NCBI RefSeq assembly: GCF_900115845.1
Contig: NZ_FOXX01000012.1
Span: forward strand, 82,999 to 146,998
Source: Priestia endophytica DSM 13796
Lineage (GTDB): Bacteria > Bacillota > Bacilli > Bacillales > Bacillaceae_H
Direction of reading: 5' to 3'
DNA: 64,000 nucleotides
The notes under the pieces are model-generated. The model saw only the letters and a program-made list of their open reading frames with translations, had not been told where the DNA came from and searched no databases. This document shows, piece after piece, positions 53,749 through 64,000 of this stretch. Numbering within the stretch: position 1 is the stretch's first letter; each line of letters starts with the position of its first letter. Both the position numbers and the translations under genes were made by a program.

Positions 53749-54831
53749 ATGCTCGTTTTTACAAAAAAGCATGCCAAGATACAACAAGAGATGGAAAGGT
53801 TTGCAAGGGAAGAAGTTGCTCCTTTTGTAGAGAAGATGGAGGAAGGTGTTTTTCCAAGGCCTCTTATTGAAAAAATGAGTAAGCAAGGGTTTATGGGAAT
53901 CCCCTTCAACAAAAGGTATGGAGGTCTCGGGTTAGATTTTATTTCTTATATCTTGGCCATTCATGAGATCTCTAAAAAAAGTGCAGCATTAGGGGTTATT
54001 TTATCTGTTCATACATCTGTTTGTACAAATCCTATTTTAACATTCGGCACAGAAAAGCAGCGGGAACTATATGGTAAAAGATTAGCAAGTGGTGATATTT
54101 TGGGTGCCTTTGCATTAACAGAAACAGGAGCAGGGTCAGATGCAGGGAGCTTAAAAACAAAAGCAGAGAAGGATGGAGATGTGTATATCCTAAACGGAGC
54201 AAAACAGTTTATTACAAATGGGGGAGAGGCAGATATTTACCTTGTTTTTGCGCGCACAAATAAAGGTATTACGGCTTTTATTGTAGATAAAAAAACGGTG
54301 GGTTTGAAGGTCGGAAAAGATGAAAAAAAGATGGGTCTGCATGGTTCACGCACAACATCTCTCTACTTTGAAAATATGAAAGTTCATAAAGACAACCGCT
54401 TAGGGGATGAAGGTGAAGGATTTAAAATTGCAATGAGTAATTTGAATATCGGAAGAATTGGAATTGCGGCCCAAGCTTTAGGAATTGCGGAAGCTTCCCT
54501 AGAAGAGGCACTTCTTTTTATGAAAAGGGGCAAAAAAAGTCTGCTTCCTTTAGCGAACATGGCTACCCGTATTGAAGGTGCAAAGCTTTTAACATATCAA
54601 GCTGCATTCTTAAAGCAAAAAAGAAAACCATGTAGGAAAGAAGCTTCAATGGCCAAGCTTTTTGCTGCTAGGACAGCAGTTTATGTTACAAGTGGTGTGC
54701 TCGATTGTTTAGCAGAATACAGAGGGCTTCCAAATCATCATGCTGAGCGTTTTTTCAGAGATGCAAAAGTTTGTGAGATTTATGAAGGAACAAGTGAGAT
54801 TCAGAAGATAGTAATCAGTCGCAGTCTCTAA
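53749..54831 (+). CDS. acyl-CoA dehydrogenase, divergent paralogue
   Basis: This 360-residue flavoprotein has the acyl-CoA dehydrogenase fold: YGGLGLDFISY, ALTETGAGSDAGSLKT and [13 protein letters not shown] for FAD and substrate, and the catalytic Glu segment IYEGTSEIQKIV. It is shorter than the usual 375-380. Between about residues 260 and 280 it lacks the Arg-x-x-Phe-Gly-Lys-Pro stretch present in the next gene (ERHQFKKPI there). The GGYGY motif before the C-terminal helix is replaced by AEYRGLPNH. Both changes touch the FAD-adenine and dimer contacts. The start at 53749 follows AGAGGAG. It may have unusual cofactor binding or a regulatory role. Confidence 0.85.
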   Translation: MLVFTKKHAKIQQEMERFAREEVAPFVEKMEEGVFPRPLIEKMSKQGFMGIPFNKRYGGLGLDFISYILAIHEISKKSAALGVILSVHTSVCTNPILTFGTEKQRELYGKRLASGDILGAFALTETGAGSDAGSLKTKAEKDGDVYILNGAKQFITNGGEADIYLVFARTNKGITAFIVDKKTVGLKVGKDEKKMGLHGSRTTSLYFENMKVHKDNRLGDEGEGFKIAMSNLNIGRIGIAAQALGIAEASLEEALLFMKRGKKSLLPLANMATRIEGAKLLTYQAAFLKQKRKPCRKEASMAKLFAARTAVYVTSGVLDCLAEYRGLPNHHAERFFRDAKVCEIYEGTSEIQKIVISRSL

Positions 54832-54849
54832 ACTAAAGGGGGAGAAGAG

Positions 54850-55980
54850 ATGAATTTTGAGCTATCACCAGAACATGAAATGATTAGGAAGACAGTACGT
54901 GACTTTGCAGACAAAGAAGTAGGTCCAACAGCGGAAGAACGAGACGAGCAGGAACAATTTGATCGAACCATCTTTGAAAAAATGGCTGAAATAGGTTTGA
55001 CGGGGATTCCTTGGCCTGAAGAGTACGGAGGTATTGGTGGTGATTATGTAATGTACTGCATTGCTGTTGAAGAGCTTTCTCGCGTATGTGCTTCAACAGG
55101 CGTTATGCTCTCAGCTCATACTTCACTAGCGTGTTGGCCTCTTTATACATTTGGAAATGAGGAACAGAAGAGAAAGTATTTAAAACCCCTTGCAGAAGGG
55201 AATTTTTTAGGCGCATATGCTTTAACAGAATCACAGTCAGGATCAGATGCTGGAGGGATGAAAACAACTGCCCGAAAAGAAGGGAATGACTATATTTTAA
55301 ATGGTTCAAAGATTTTCATTACAAATGGAGGAGAAGCAGATATCTACATTGTTTTTGCAAAAACAAATAGTGATGGAAAAGGCGAAACAAGCGCTTTTAT
55401 TATTGAAAAAAATATGAAAGGCTTCTCAATTGGAAAGAAGGAAAGAAAGCTCGGTATTCGTGCTTCTCCCACAACGGAGATTATTTTTGAAGATTGTCGA
55501 GTAAGTAAAGAACATCTTCTTGGAGAAGAAGGAGAAGGCTTCAAAATTGCGATGATGACATTAGATGGAGGCAGGAACGGCATTGCAGCTCAAGCTCTTG
55601 GGATTGCTCAAGGAGCCCTTGATGCAGCTGTTTCCTATGCAAAAGAGCGTCATCAGTTCAAAAAACCAATTATTGCTCAACAAGGGATTGCTTTTAAGCT
55701 GGCAGATATGGCAACAAGTGTTGAGGCATCAAGACTCTTAACATATCAAGCAGCATGGCTAGAATCACAAGGAGAGCCTTATGCAAAAGCCTCTGCCATG
55801 TCCAAGCTTCTCGCCGGAGATACAGCGATGAAAGTGACAACAGAGGCTGTTCAAGTTTTTGGTGGTTATGGCTACACAAAGGATTATCCTGTTGAACGGT
55901 TTATGCGTGATGCGAAAATTACGCAAATTTATGAAGGAACTCAGGAAATTCAGCGGCTTGTGATTTCACGGTATTTATAA
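54850..55980 (+). CDS. acdA: acyl-CoA dehydrogenase AcdA
   Basis: This 376-residue flavoenzyme introduces the alpha,beta double bond in acyl-CoA and passes electrons to electron-transfer flavoprotein. All usual motifs are complete: [73 protein letters not shown] and the catalytic-Glu segment [13 protein letters not shown]. subtilis has acdA between fadF and rpoE, the same setting as here. GGGGGAG precedes the ATG. The chain-length preference cannot be read with certainty; short or branched chains fit the operon. Confidence 0.93.
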   Translation: MNFELSPEHEMIRKTVRDFADKEVGPTAEERDEQEQFDRTIFEKMAEIGLTGIPWPEEYGGIGGDYVMYCIAVEELSRVCASTGVMLSAHTSLACWPLYTFGNEEQKRKYLKPLAEGNFLGAYALTESQSGSDAGGMKTTARKEGNDYILNGSKIFITNGGEADIYIVFAKTNSDGKGETSAFIIEKNMKGFSIGKKERKLGIRASPTTEIIFEDCRVSKEHLLGEEGEGFKIAMMTLDGGRNGIAAQALGIAQGALDAAVSYAKERHQFKKPIIAQQGIAFKLADMATSVEASRLLTYQAAWLESQGEPYAKASAMSKLLAGDTAMKVTTEAVQVFGGYGYTKDYPVERFMRDAKITQIYEGTQEIQRLVISRYL

Positions 55981-56000
55981 GTCGAAAAGGTGGTGAGAAT

Positions 56001-59000
56001 GTGGGATATAAAAGAAAACACCATATACGTTTTATTACAGCTTCAAGCTTATTTGACGGCCATGATGCCTCCATTAATATTATGCGTCGCCTTCTCCAAG
56101 GAAGTGGTGTTGAAGTCATTCATCTTGGGCACAATCGGTCTGTTGATGAGATTGTTCAAGCAGCCCTCCAAGAAGATGTCCAAGGTATTGCAGTTTCTTC
56201 CTACCAAGGAGGGCATATGGAATACTTTATGTATATGTATGATCTCCTACAAGAGAAGAATGCAGGTCATATTAAAATTTATGGTGGTGGTGGAGGAGTA
56301 ATCCTTCCAAAAGAAATTAGAATGCTTCATGAGTACGGTATTTCTCATATCTTCTCTCCTGAAGATGGGCGAAACTATGGCCTGCAGGGAATGATTGATA
56401 AAATTATTGAAGAGTGTGATGTTCCACTTGAAGCAAAAGAGGTAAGATTCCCTCTAAATTCAAGCAACGACCAAGAGGTGTCTCGCCTTATTACACATAT
56501 TGAGAATGGAGGAGAGATCACTAAAGGGACACCTCGTAACGATATTCCGGTAATCGGAATAACAGGAACAGGCGGAGCTGGGAAGAGCTCTCTTACAGAT
56601 GAACTTATTCGCCGTTTTTTAATGCAGTTTCCATCGCTTACAATTGCTGTTTTATCTATCGATCCTACAAAACAAAAAACAGGTGGAGCGCTACTTGGTG
56701 ACCGAATTCGAATGAATGCCGTTAATTCCCCTCGCGTTTTTATGAGAAGTCTAGCAACAAGAAAATCGAATCATGAATTGTCTTTTGCAATTGACGACGC
56801 TGTTACCATTGTGAAGGAAGCTGGTTATGACATTGTTATTGTTGAAACGAGTGGTATTGGGCAAGGGGATGCGTCAATTACGAACATTTGTGATCTTTCT
56901 CTCTACGTTATGACAAGTGAGTTTGGAGCACCGTCACAGCTGGAGAAAATTGAAATGATTGATTACGCAGATTTTATTGTAATCAACAAGTTTGATAAAC
57001 GAGGCTCAGAAGATGCAAAACGACAAGTTCAAAAACAATATCAGCGAAACCACGCTCTATTTGATAAAGACTTCGATTCATTTCCAGTCTATGGAACGAT
57101 GGCAAATCAGTTCAATGACAGTGGGACTAATATTCTATTTAATGATTTGGTTAAGAAGCTTAATAATCAATACAATAAAAAATTTGGAGATAGCGAGATA
57201 GATATTTGCCAAAAAAAAGAGCAGCATACGATCATCCCACCGAGCCGTCAGCACTATATGCGGGAAATTTCTGATACAGTTCGAAGGTATCATCAAGATA
57301 AACTTCAGCAAGCAGAATATGCTACAAACCTTTACAGACTTCAGGGAGCAGAAGAACTTACTTTTGATGAAAACGTGAAAGAGCATATGAGGGAGCTACA
57401 AGAAAAAGAAAAAGAAAAACTTTCAAAAGAATCACTTAAAATTTTAGAGACGTGGGAAGAAAAAGCAGCATCTTACAAAGGTGATACTTTTTCTACAGAA
57501 GTGAGAGGGAAAACAATCACAACAGAGCTTGTTACGACAACGTTATCGGGTCTTAAAGTACCTAAAATTATGCTGCCTTCTTATCGTGATTATGGCGATA
57601 TTTTAAAATGGGTTTATAAAGAAAATACACCTGGATTCTTTCCATTTACAGCAGGTGTTTTTCCCTTTAAGCGAAAAGGAGAAGATCCTAAAAGGCAGTT
57701 CGCAGGCGAAGGGCCGCCTGAACGAACTAACCGCCGTTTTCATTATCTTTCTAAAGGGGAGAATGCACATAGATTAAGCACCGCTTTTGATTCTGTAACA
57801 CTGTATGGCGAAGATCCAAATATTCGTCCTGATATTTTCGGGAAAATAGGGGAGAGCGGTGTAAGCATCTGCACATTAGACGATATGAAAGAGCTTTATA
57901 AGGGATTTGATTTATGTGCACCAACAACATCTGTATCAATGACAATCAATGGCCCTGCTCCTATCTTACTTGCGATGTTTCTCAATACTGCTATCGACCA
58001 AGCGATAGATATGAGGGAGAGGGAGCTTTCACGAAAGCTTGAACAAGAAGAGATCGAAGAATTGAAAGCGCAAACATTAAATGTTGTGAGAGGAACGGTT
58101 CAGGCTGATATTCTAAAAGAAGACCAAGGCCAAAATACATGCATTTTCTCAACAGAATTTGCTCTCCGGATGATGGGAGATATTCAGCAATATTTTATTG
58201 ATCAGAAGGTCAGAAATTATTATTCTGTGTCTATCTCTGGCTATCATATTGCAGAAGCAGGAGCAAATCCGATTTCTCAGCTTGCTTTTACGCTTGCTAA
58301 TGGGTTTACGTATGTTGAATATTATTTGAGCAGAGGGATGAAAATTGATGAATTTGCTCCGAATCTTTCTTTTTTCTTCAGCAATGGCTTGGACGCAGAG
58401 TATACAGTTATTGGAAGGGTAGCAAGGCGCATTTGGTCAATTGTAATGCGAGAGAAATACGGTGGGAACGAACGCAGTCAGAAGCTGAAATATCACGTGC
58501 AGACATCAGGTCGATCTTTGCATGCACAGGAAATTTCGTTTAATGATATTCGCACAACCCTTCAAGCACTTATGGCTCTTCATGATAACTGTAACTCTCT
58601 TCATACAAATGCTTATGATGAGGCCATTACGACTCCAACAGAAGAATCTGTTCGACGAGCAATGGCAATCCAACTTATCGTAACAAAAGAGCATGGACTA
58701 ACCAAAAATGAAAACCCGCTTCAAGGCTCTTTTATTGTGGAAGAATTAACAGATCTTGTAGAGGAAGAAGTGTTAAAAGAATTTGAAAGGATCAGCGATA
58801 GAGGCGGCGTGCTGGGAGCCATGGAAATGCAATATCAGCGTAGCAAAATTCAAGATGAATCAATGTTTTATGAAATGAAGAAACACACAGGAGAACTGCC
58901 TATCATTGGAGTAAATACGTACCAAAATCCTGAACCCTTAAGTGAGGAAAGCATTGACAGTATGGAGCTTGCTCGCTCAACAAAAGAAGAAAAGCAAAAA

Positions 59001-59195
59001 AGAATTGTTGATCTGCAAAATTTCCAAGAAAAATATAGAGGAAAAGCAGAAAGGGACTTAGAAAAATTAAAAGAAGTAGCTAGAAATGGTGGTAATATTT
59101 TTGCAGAGTTAATGAATACTGTAAAGACAGCTAGCCTTGGTCAAATTACTCATGCTTTATATGAAGTAGGAGGGCAATATAGACGGAATATGTAA
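56001..59195 (+). CDS. icmF: fused isobutyryl-CoA mutase IcmF
   Basis: This 1064-residue protein is a coenzyme-B12 mutase fused to its own G-protein chaperone. The N-terminal B12 domain (about 1-135) has [11 protein letters not shown] and [12 protein letters not shown]. The central GTPase domain (about 185-420) has the P-loop [16 protein letters not shown], Switch-type [29 protein letters not shown] and base motif NKFDKRG. The C-terminal mutase domain has [27 protein letters not shown] and [12 protein letters not shown]. IcmF interconverts isobutyryl-CoA and n-butyryl-CoA, and some members act on pivalyl- or isovaleryl-CoA. The Phe in GVFPFKR fits the isobutyryl-type enzymes. The start is GTG behind AAAGGTGG. 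It closes the FadR-boxed operon. Confidence 0.95.
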   Translation: MGYKRKHHIRFITASSLFDGHDASINIMRRLLQGSGVEVIHLGHNRSVDEIVQAALQEDVQGIAVSSYQGGHMEYFMYMYDLLQEKNAGHIKIYGGGGGVILPKEIRMLHEYGISHIFSPEDGRNYGLQGMIDKIIEECDVPLEAKEVRFPLNSSNDQEVSRLITHIENGGEITKGTPRNDIPVIGITGTGGAGKSSLTDELIRRFLMQFPSLTIAVLSIDPTKQKTGGALLGDRIRMNAVNSPRVFMRSLATRKSNHELSFAIDDAVTIVKEAGYDIVIVETSGIGQGDASITNICDLSLYVMTSEFGAPSQLEKIEMIDYADFIVINKFDKRGSEDAKRQVQKQYQRNHALFDKDFDSFPVYGTMANQFNDSGTNILFNDLVKKLNNQYNKKFGDSEIDICQKKEQHTIIPPSRQHYMREISDTVRRYHQDKLQQAEYATNLYRLQGAEELTFDENVKEHMRELQEKEKEKLSKESLKILETWEEKAASYKGDTFSTEVRGKTITTELVTTTLSGLKVPKIMLPSYRDYGDILKWVYKENTPGFFPFTAGVFPFKRKGEDPKRQFAGEGPPERTNRRFHYLSKGENAHRLSTAFDSVTLYGEDPNIRPDIFGKIGESGVSICTLDDMKELYKGFDLCAPTTSVSMTINGPAPILLAMFLNTAIDQAIDMRERELSRKLEQEEIEELKAQTLNVVRGTVQADILKEDQGQNTCIFSTEFALRMMGDIQQYFIDQKVRNYYSVSISGYHIAEAGANPISQLAFTLANGFTYVEYYLSRGMKIDEFAPNLSFFFSNGLDAEYTVIGRVARRIWSIVMREKYGGNERSQKLKYHVQTSGRSLHAQEISFNDIRTTLQALMALHDNCNSLHTNAYDEAITTPTEESVRRAMAIQLIVTKEHGLTKNENPLQGSFIVEELTDLVEEEVLKEFERISDRGGVLGAMEMQYQRSKIQDESMFYEMKKHTGELPIIGVNTYQNPEPLSEESIDSMELARSTKEEKQKRIVDLQNFQEKYRGKAERDLEKLKEVARNGGNIFAELMNTVKTASLGQITHALYEVGGQYRRNM

Positions 59196-59199
59196 TAGA

Positions 59200-59248
59200 G
59201 AGGAAAACCTTAGTGAAATGAGACTTTCATAAGGTTTTCCCTTTTTTA
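59200..59248 (+). terminator. terminator of the fadF-icmF operon
   Basis: GGAAAACCTTA and TAAGGTTTTCC pair (about 59202-59240), extended by GTGAAA/TTTC pairing in the upper stem, and CTTTTTT follows. Confidence 0.85.
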
Positions 59249-59449
59249 GCAAAGAAGTTTGCTTAATGAACTTTTTGCTTATCAAGACTAGCATAAATGG
59301 ATAAAATTTGTTTATAATGAATGGTATGTATTTCATGTTACACGTGATAAAATAATACTTGGTGTGTTTACACAACATTGACAGGCTATAATAGTACAGT
59401 TATGAAAACTTTATAGATAAGTTTGATACATAGGAAGGGTGTGTCTATT

Positions 59450-59995
59450 TTGGGTCTAAACCAATATACTCAAGAAGAACTACGCGAAACGGCAATGATC
59501 GAGTTAGCGTTTGAAATTATGTCAGATAGCAAAGAACCAAAAGCATTTTCTTTTCACGATTTAGTGGAAGAAATTCAAAAAAAAGTGGGTCTTTCAGAAG
59601 CAGAAGTGCGTCAGCGTATTGCTCAATTTTATACAGATTTAAACATTGATGGTCGTTTTGTTACGCTTGGGGACAACCACTGGGGACTACGCAGCTGGTA
59701 TCCTGTTGATCAGTCAGAAGAAGATCTTGTTGCAACAGTAAAAACAAAGAAAAGAAAAGCAAAAAGATATGCTAAAGACGATCTTGATGAATTTGAAGAT
59801 GCTGATGATGACTACGAAGAGTACAATGATGTAGATAGTCTTGATGATGAAGATTATGAAGAACTAGATGAAGAAGATTATGATGATATGCTTGAAGAAG
59901 AAGATTATGATCTAGATGATGAAGATTTAGATGATGAAGATCTAGAAGATGAAGAATTAGAGTATGAAGAGCTTGATGAGGATGAAAAATTATAA
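59450..59995 (+). CDS. rpoE: DNA-directed RNA polymerase delta subunit
   Basis: This 181-residue protein is the Gram-positive RNA polymerase delta subunit. The folded N-terminal domain (about residues 1-95) has LNQYTQEELRETAMIELA and RIAQFYTDLNIDGRF, and ends in WGLRSWYPVDQ. A short Lys-rich stretch (KTKKRKAKR) is followed by about 70 residues that are almost all Asp, Glu, Tyr and Leu, the disordered acidic tail. Delta speeds recycling of RNA polymerase by displacing nucleic acid. I chose TTG at 59450, which gives the family start Met-Gly-x-x-Gln-Tyr and lies 10 bases after AGGAAGGG. The pyrG promoter begins directly after the stop. Confidence 0.93.
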   Translation: MGLNQYTQEELRETAMIELAFEIMSDSKEPKAFSFHDLVEEIQKKVGLSEAEVRQRIAQFYTDLNIDGRFVTLGDNHWGLRSWYPVDQSEEDLVATVKTKKRKAKRYAKDDLDEFEDADDDYEEYNDVDSLDDEDYEELDEEDYDDMLEEEDYDLDDEDLDDEDLEDEELEYEELDEDEKL

Positions 59996-60001
59996 AGAGC
60001 C

Positions 60002-60043
60002 TTGACTTTTAAGAAAGAACTTTGTAGAATTCTTTTTGGGCTC
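60002..60043 (+). promoter_or_regulatory. pyrG promoter with GGGCTC initiation site
   Basis: TTGACT (60002-60007) and TAGAAT (60025-60030) are spaced by 17 bases. Eight bases after the -10 the transcript would begin with GGGCTC (60038-60043), the start sequence at which CTP-starved polymerase adds extra G residues in B. subtilis pyrG. Confidence 0.85.
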
Positions 60044-60076
60044 TTAAAAATTAAAGCAATTTTTTATAAGATATAT

Positions 60077-60122
60077 ATTGCTCCCATTACTGCATGTGCA
60101 GGATGGGAGCAATTTTGTTTTT
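60077..60122 (+). terminator. pyrG leader attenuator
   Basis: ATTGCTCCCAT (60077-60087) pairs with ATGGGAGCAAT (60103-60113), followed by a T-rich tract. The GCTCCC in the 5' arm can pair with a poly-G 5' end made by reiterative transcription at low CTP. That blocks the terminator and lets pyrG be read. This is the established B. subtilis mechanism, and the sequence elements are all present. Confidence 0.88.
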
Positions 60123-61953
<1,831 letters not shown>

Positions 61954-61955
61954 TA

Positions 61956-61992
61956 AAAAAATCAGCTGATAACTATCAGCTGATTTTTTTTA
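61956..61992. terminator. bidirectional terminator between pyrG and ywjG
   Basis: AATCAGCTGATA and TATCAGCTGATT-type arms with loop ACT are flanked by A and T tracts between convergent genes. Confidence 0.88.
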
Positions 61993-62520
61993 TTCGTATT
62001 CTTCCATCATTTCTTTTATTGTGAATAGCACGGCATAGTAAGCATAGAGACCAACCATTGTAGAAGGAAAACCAAAGCGTTCTCCATCATCACCAGGGAT
62101 AAGCGGTTTGAGAAGTTTTGTATCAATATGTACATCTGAATAGTCAGCTGCAGTTTCTCCCTCTTGTTTAGGGTCAAGAGCCCCAAGAGTAACAAAAGGA
62201 ATATTTTTCTCAGCAATAGCTTTAGCTAACTCTATAGTTTCTTGATCATGAGCATATCGACTGCAAACTAAAACTCGGTCAACGCTTGTTATATTTTCAA
62301 GGTTTCCGTTAGAAAGAAGAAGTTCAGCATTTAAAGCATCTGCTCCTTGTGTTGCTTCAATGGCAATAGCTTCCATCTCTTGAAAACCATGGACAAAAAG
62401 TTTACCATCACCTATGAGTCCTTGAGCAAGTATGCGTGCTCCATCTTCTATATTTAGCTCTTCTTTCTCGCTTATTCGATTGAAGTATCCGTTCAATTGG
62501 GTTGTAAAAATCTTCATCAT
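61990..62520 (-). CDS. ywjG: DUF2529 family protein YwjG
   Basis: This 176-residue soluble protein matches DUF2529. It resembles a SIS-type sugar-phosphate binding fold, with GDGKLFVHGFQEMEAI, DRVLVCSRYAHDQETIELA and IPFVTLGALD as alternating strands and helices. Position between pyrG and spo0F is as in B. subtilis. No catalytic assignment is possible. AGAGGTGAAT lies upstream; the second Met is an equally good start. Confidence 0.82.
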   Translation of the reverse strand: MMKIFTTQLNGYFNRISEKEELNIEDGARILAQGLIGDGKLFVHGFQEMEAIAIEATQGADALNAELLLSNGNLENITSVDRVLVCSRYAHDQETIELAKAIAEKNIPFVTLGALDPKQEGETAADYSDVHIDTKLLKPLIPGDDGERFGFPSTMVGLYAYYAVLFTIKEMMEEYE

Positions 62521-62688
62521 ATATTATTCACCTCTGCTAGCTATTATAGCTTACAACAAGAAGGATTTAAAAAGCCAAACTATAAAAAATTAAGTATTTT
62601 ATTCTGTGAAATGTTATTTTTGATTATAATTAAGAAGTTCGAGCGCTTTCTCCGCTAAGAATGTACAAAAAGTTATTTTTTGTGAAAG

Positions 62689-62716
62689 AAGGGATTTCTT
62701 TTTTTAAGTAGAATAG
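62689..62716 (+). promoter_or_regulatory. candidate SigH promoter of spo0F
   Basis: AAGGGATTT (62689-62697) and GTAGAATAG (62708-62716) resemble the SigH -35 (AGGAnnT) and -10 (GAAT) elements. spo0F has a SigH promoter in B. subtilis. A TTTGTGAAA just upstream is two changes from a 0A box. Confidence 0.4.
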
Positions 62717-62763
62717 AGTAAAGTAGTCCTCGGTACGAAAATTTATTTTAAGGTGGGATAGAA

Positions 62764-63135
62764 GTGGAAGAACGAATTTTAATTGTAGATGATCAGTACG
62801 GGATACGCATTCTTTTAACAGAAGTGTTGCAAAAAGAAGGATATAAAACACTTCAAGCTTCCAACGGCTTTGAAGCTATTGATATTGCAAAAGAACGTAC
62901 GCCAGATTTAGTTTTATTAGATATGAAAATTCCCGGAATGGATGGAATTGAAATTTTAAAGCGTCTAAAAGAGTTAGATGAAACAGTGAAAGTCATCATT
63001 ATGACAGCCTATGGTGAGCTTGATATGATTCAAGAAGCAAAGGATTTAGGAGCGTTGACACACTTTGCAAAACCATTTGATATTGATGAAATTCGTCAAG
63101 CTGTAAAAAAATATATTCCAGTTAATACTAACTAG
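62764..63135 (+). CDS. spo0F: sporulation phosphorelay response regulator Spo0F
   Basis: This 123-residue single-domain response regulator takes phosphate from sporulation sensor kinases and passes it to Spo0B. The acidic pair is in [13 protein letters not shown], the phosphorylated Asp in [14 protein letters not shown] (residue about 53), the Thr in [11 protein letters not shown] and the Lys in [10 protein letters not shown]. It has no output domain. It is very close to B. subtilis Spo0F around the phosphorylation site. The start is GTG at 62764 behind AAGGTGG. Confidence 0.97.
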   Translation: MEERILIVDDQYGIRILLTEVLQKEGYKTLQASNGFEAIDIAKERTPDLVLLDMKIPGMDGIEILKRLKELDETVKVIIMTAYGELDMIQEAKDLGALTHFAKPFDIDEIRQAVKKYIPVNTN

Positions 63136-63218
63136 TACTATAATCTCCTCGTTGCTGTGAAATTCTACATATCACTATTCAATCTCACGGGCTTTGCTAT
63201 GCGCGTTTTTTTCTTGTA

Positions 63219-63258
63219 TTAACTGCATAAAATGTATAAAAATATGGCAGTTTTTTAA
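63219..63258 (+). terminator. probable terminator of spo0F
   Basis: AACTGCATA and TATGGCAGTT pair with one bulged base, and TTTTTT follows. The loop is about 13 bases, so the hairpin is modest. Confidence 0.55.
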
Positions 63259-63299
63259 GAGAGGTTGCCTATTTTTGTCGAACTCTGCTAGCTTTTATA

Positions 63300-63328
63300 T
63301 TGCCGTCAAGTTCGTAAATTGGTATCCT
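63300..63328 (+). promoter_or_regulatory. fba promoter
   Basis: TTGCCG (63300-63305) and TATCCT (63323-63328) have a 17-base spacer, about 80 bases before the fba start. A single TGTCGAA (0A-box core) lies just upstream at about 63276. Confidence 0.55.
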
Positions 63329-63410
63329 AAAGATGTACTTACATTATTTTAAAGCTTTATTCCTTTTATTAAAGAAACGAGCTTTCAACAGTTTAGAGGA
63401 GGATTTACTA

Positions 63411-64000
63411 ATGCCATTAGTATCAATGAAAGAAATGTTGAATACTGCTAAAGATAACGGTTATGCAGTAGGTCAATTCAACTTGAACAACTTAGAGTTC
63501 ACGCAAGCGATTTTACAAGCAGCACAAGAAGAAAAATCTCCAGTTATCCTTGGTGTTTCTGAAGGTGCAGGCCGTTACATGGGCGGATTCAAAACAATCG
63601 TGAAACTTGTTGAAGCACTTATGGAAGAGTACAACGTAACAGTACCTGTTGCGATTCACCTTGACCATGGTTCAAGCTTTGAGTCTTGTGCAAAAGCTAT
63701 TCATGCTGGCTTCACATCTGTTATGATCGACGCTTCTCACGGTCCTTTCGAAGAAAACATAGCGGTAACATCTAAAGTTGTTGAGCTTGCTCACATCCAC
63801 GGTGTATCTGTTGAAGCTGAGCTTGGAACTGTTGGTGGACAAGAAGATGACGTGATTGCTGAAGGCGTAATTTACGCAGATGCACAAGAATGTAAAGAGC
63901 TTGTAGAGCGTACAGGTATCGACTGCCTAGCTCCAGCACTTGGTTCTGTTCATGGTCCTTACAAAGGGGAGCCAAACTTAGGATTCAAGGAAATGGAAGA
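63411..64000 (+). CDS. fbaA: class II fructose-bisphosphate aldolase, N-terminal part
   Basis: The first 196 residues of a class II aldolase run off the right edge. The enzyme splits fructose 1,6-bisphosphate into two triose phosphates in glycolysis. Visible family features are [17 protein letters not shown], the zinc-binding [12 protein letters not shown] (near residue 80), [31 protein letters not shown] and [18 protein letters not shown] lies 8 bases before the ATG. It follows spo0F, as in B. subtilis. Confidence 0.96.
   Translation, partial: MPLVSMKEMLNTAKDNGYAVGQFNLNNLEFTQAILQAAQEEKSPVILGVSEGAGRYMGGFKTIVKLVEALMEEYNVTVPVAIHLDHGSSFESCAKAIHAGFTSVMIDASHGPFEENIAVTSKVVELAHIHGVSVEAELGTVGGQEDDVIAEGVIYADAQECKELVERTGIDCLAPALGSVHGPYKGEPNLGFKEME

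Noticed and set aside
59840..59995. Repetitive GAAGATGAT-type sequence at the end of rpoE as a non-coding repeat
   Set aside because: It encodes the acidic disordered tail characteristic of the delta subunit and stays in frame to the stop.

Overview
The window is a stretch of chromosome from a low-GC, endospore-forming member of the Bacillaceae. Bacillus- or Priestia-like is my best guess; I cannot name a species. The evidence is spo0F, the spore-coat gene gerQ, the prespore regulator rsfA, the aa3 menaquinol oxidase operon qoxABCD, the coproheme decarboxylase hemQ, and strong AGGAGG ribosome binding sites throughout. From memory of the B. subtilis map, the runs ung-ywdI-ywdK-gerQ, hemQ-pta-lipL-rsfA-ywfO-ywgA, ywhB-ywhC-ywhD-pbpG-speE-speB, ywiB-argS-uvsE-clsB-fadF and rpoE-pyrG-ywjG-spo0F-fba follow the ywd-ywj backbone. 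I see no rRNA, tRNA, CRISPR array, insertion sequence or prophage.

Layout. 1-2.0 kb: gluconate catabolism (end of a GntZ-type dehydrogenase, gntK). 2.0-4.2 kb: an RlmI-type methyltransferase gene and a long gene-free gap, with a parS-like palindrome, DnaA boxes and tandem 0A boxes. 4.2-6.6 kb: two metabolite-repair genes (fused NAD(P)HX epimerase/dehydratase; fructosamine kinase). 6.7-8.7 kb: thiC under a TPP riboswitch. 8.8-12.5 kb: glycine betaine synthesis (gbsB, gbsA, divergent gbsR with palindromic operator candidates). 12.5-17.4 kb: a beta-phosphoglucomutase-like gene and qoxABCD. 17.5-21.0 kb: pdxK, ald, adeR. 21.4-25.0 kb: oxidative pentose phosphate genes gndA and zwf with a cyclase-family gene between. 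25.3-37.7 kb: the conserved ung-to-pbpG backbone. 38.0-39.8 kb: polyamine synthesis (speE, speB). 39.8-45.0 kb: an accessory block with a sigma-factor fusion protein divergent from a Fur-boxed iron-siderophore uptake operon. 45.1-49.4 kb: ywiB-argS, uvsE, clsB. 49.5-59.2 kb: a FadR-boxed acyl-CoA oxidation operon ending in fused isobutyryl-CoA mutase (icmF). 59.4-64.0 kb: rpoE, pyrG with its CTP-sensing attenuator, ywjG, spo0F and the start of fba.

How the genes work together. gntK, the GntZ-type enzyme, zwf and gndA feed or form the oxidative pentose phosphate pathway. pta and ald handle overflow carbon and nitrogen. FadF, thiolase, hydroxyacyl-CoA dehydrogenase, two acyl-CoA dehydrogenases and IcmF make a plausible short- or branched-chain acyl-CoA pathway whose electrons enter the quinone pool used by Qox.

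Most of the window is ordinary housekeeping DNA. The strongest candidate for something undescribed is the 622-residue protein at 39814-41682. It has an ECF-type sigma factor at its N-terminus and about 440 extra residues that look YcdB/YcdC (PepSY)-like. An ECF-type promoter candidate lies just upstream, no anti-sigma gene is adjacent, and an iron-uptake operon is divergent. Second is the parS-like site together with nearby perfect DnaA boxes at 0.7-3.4 kb.
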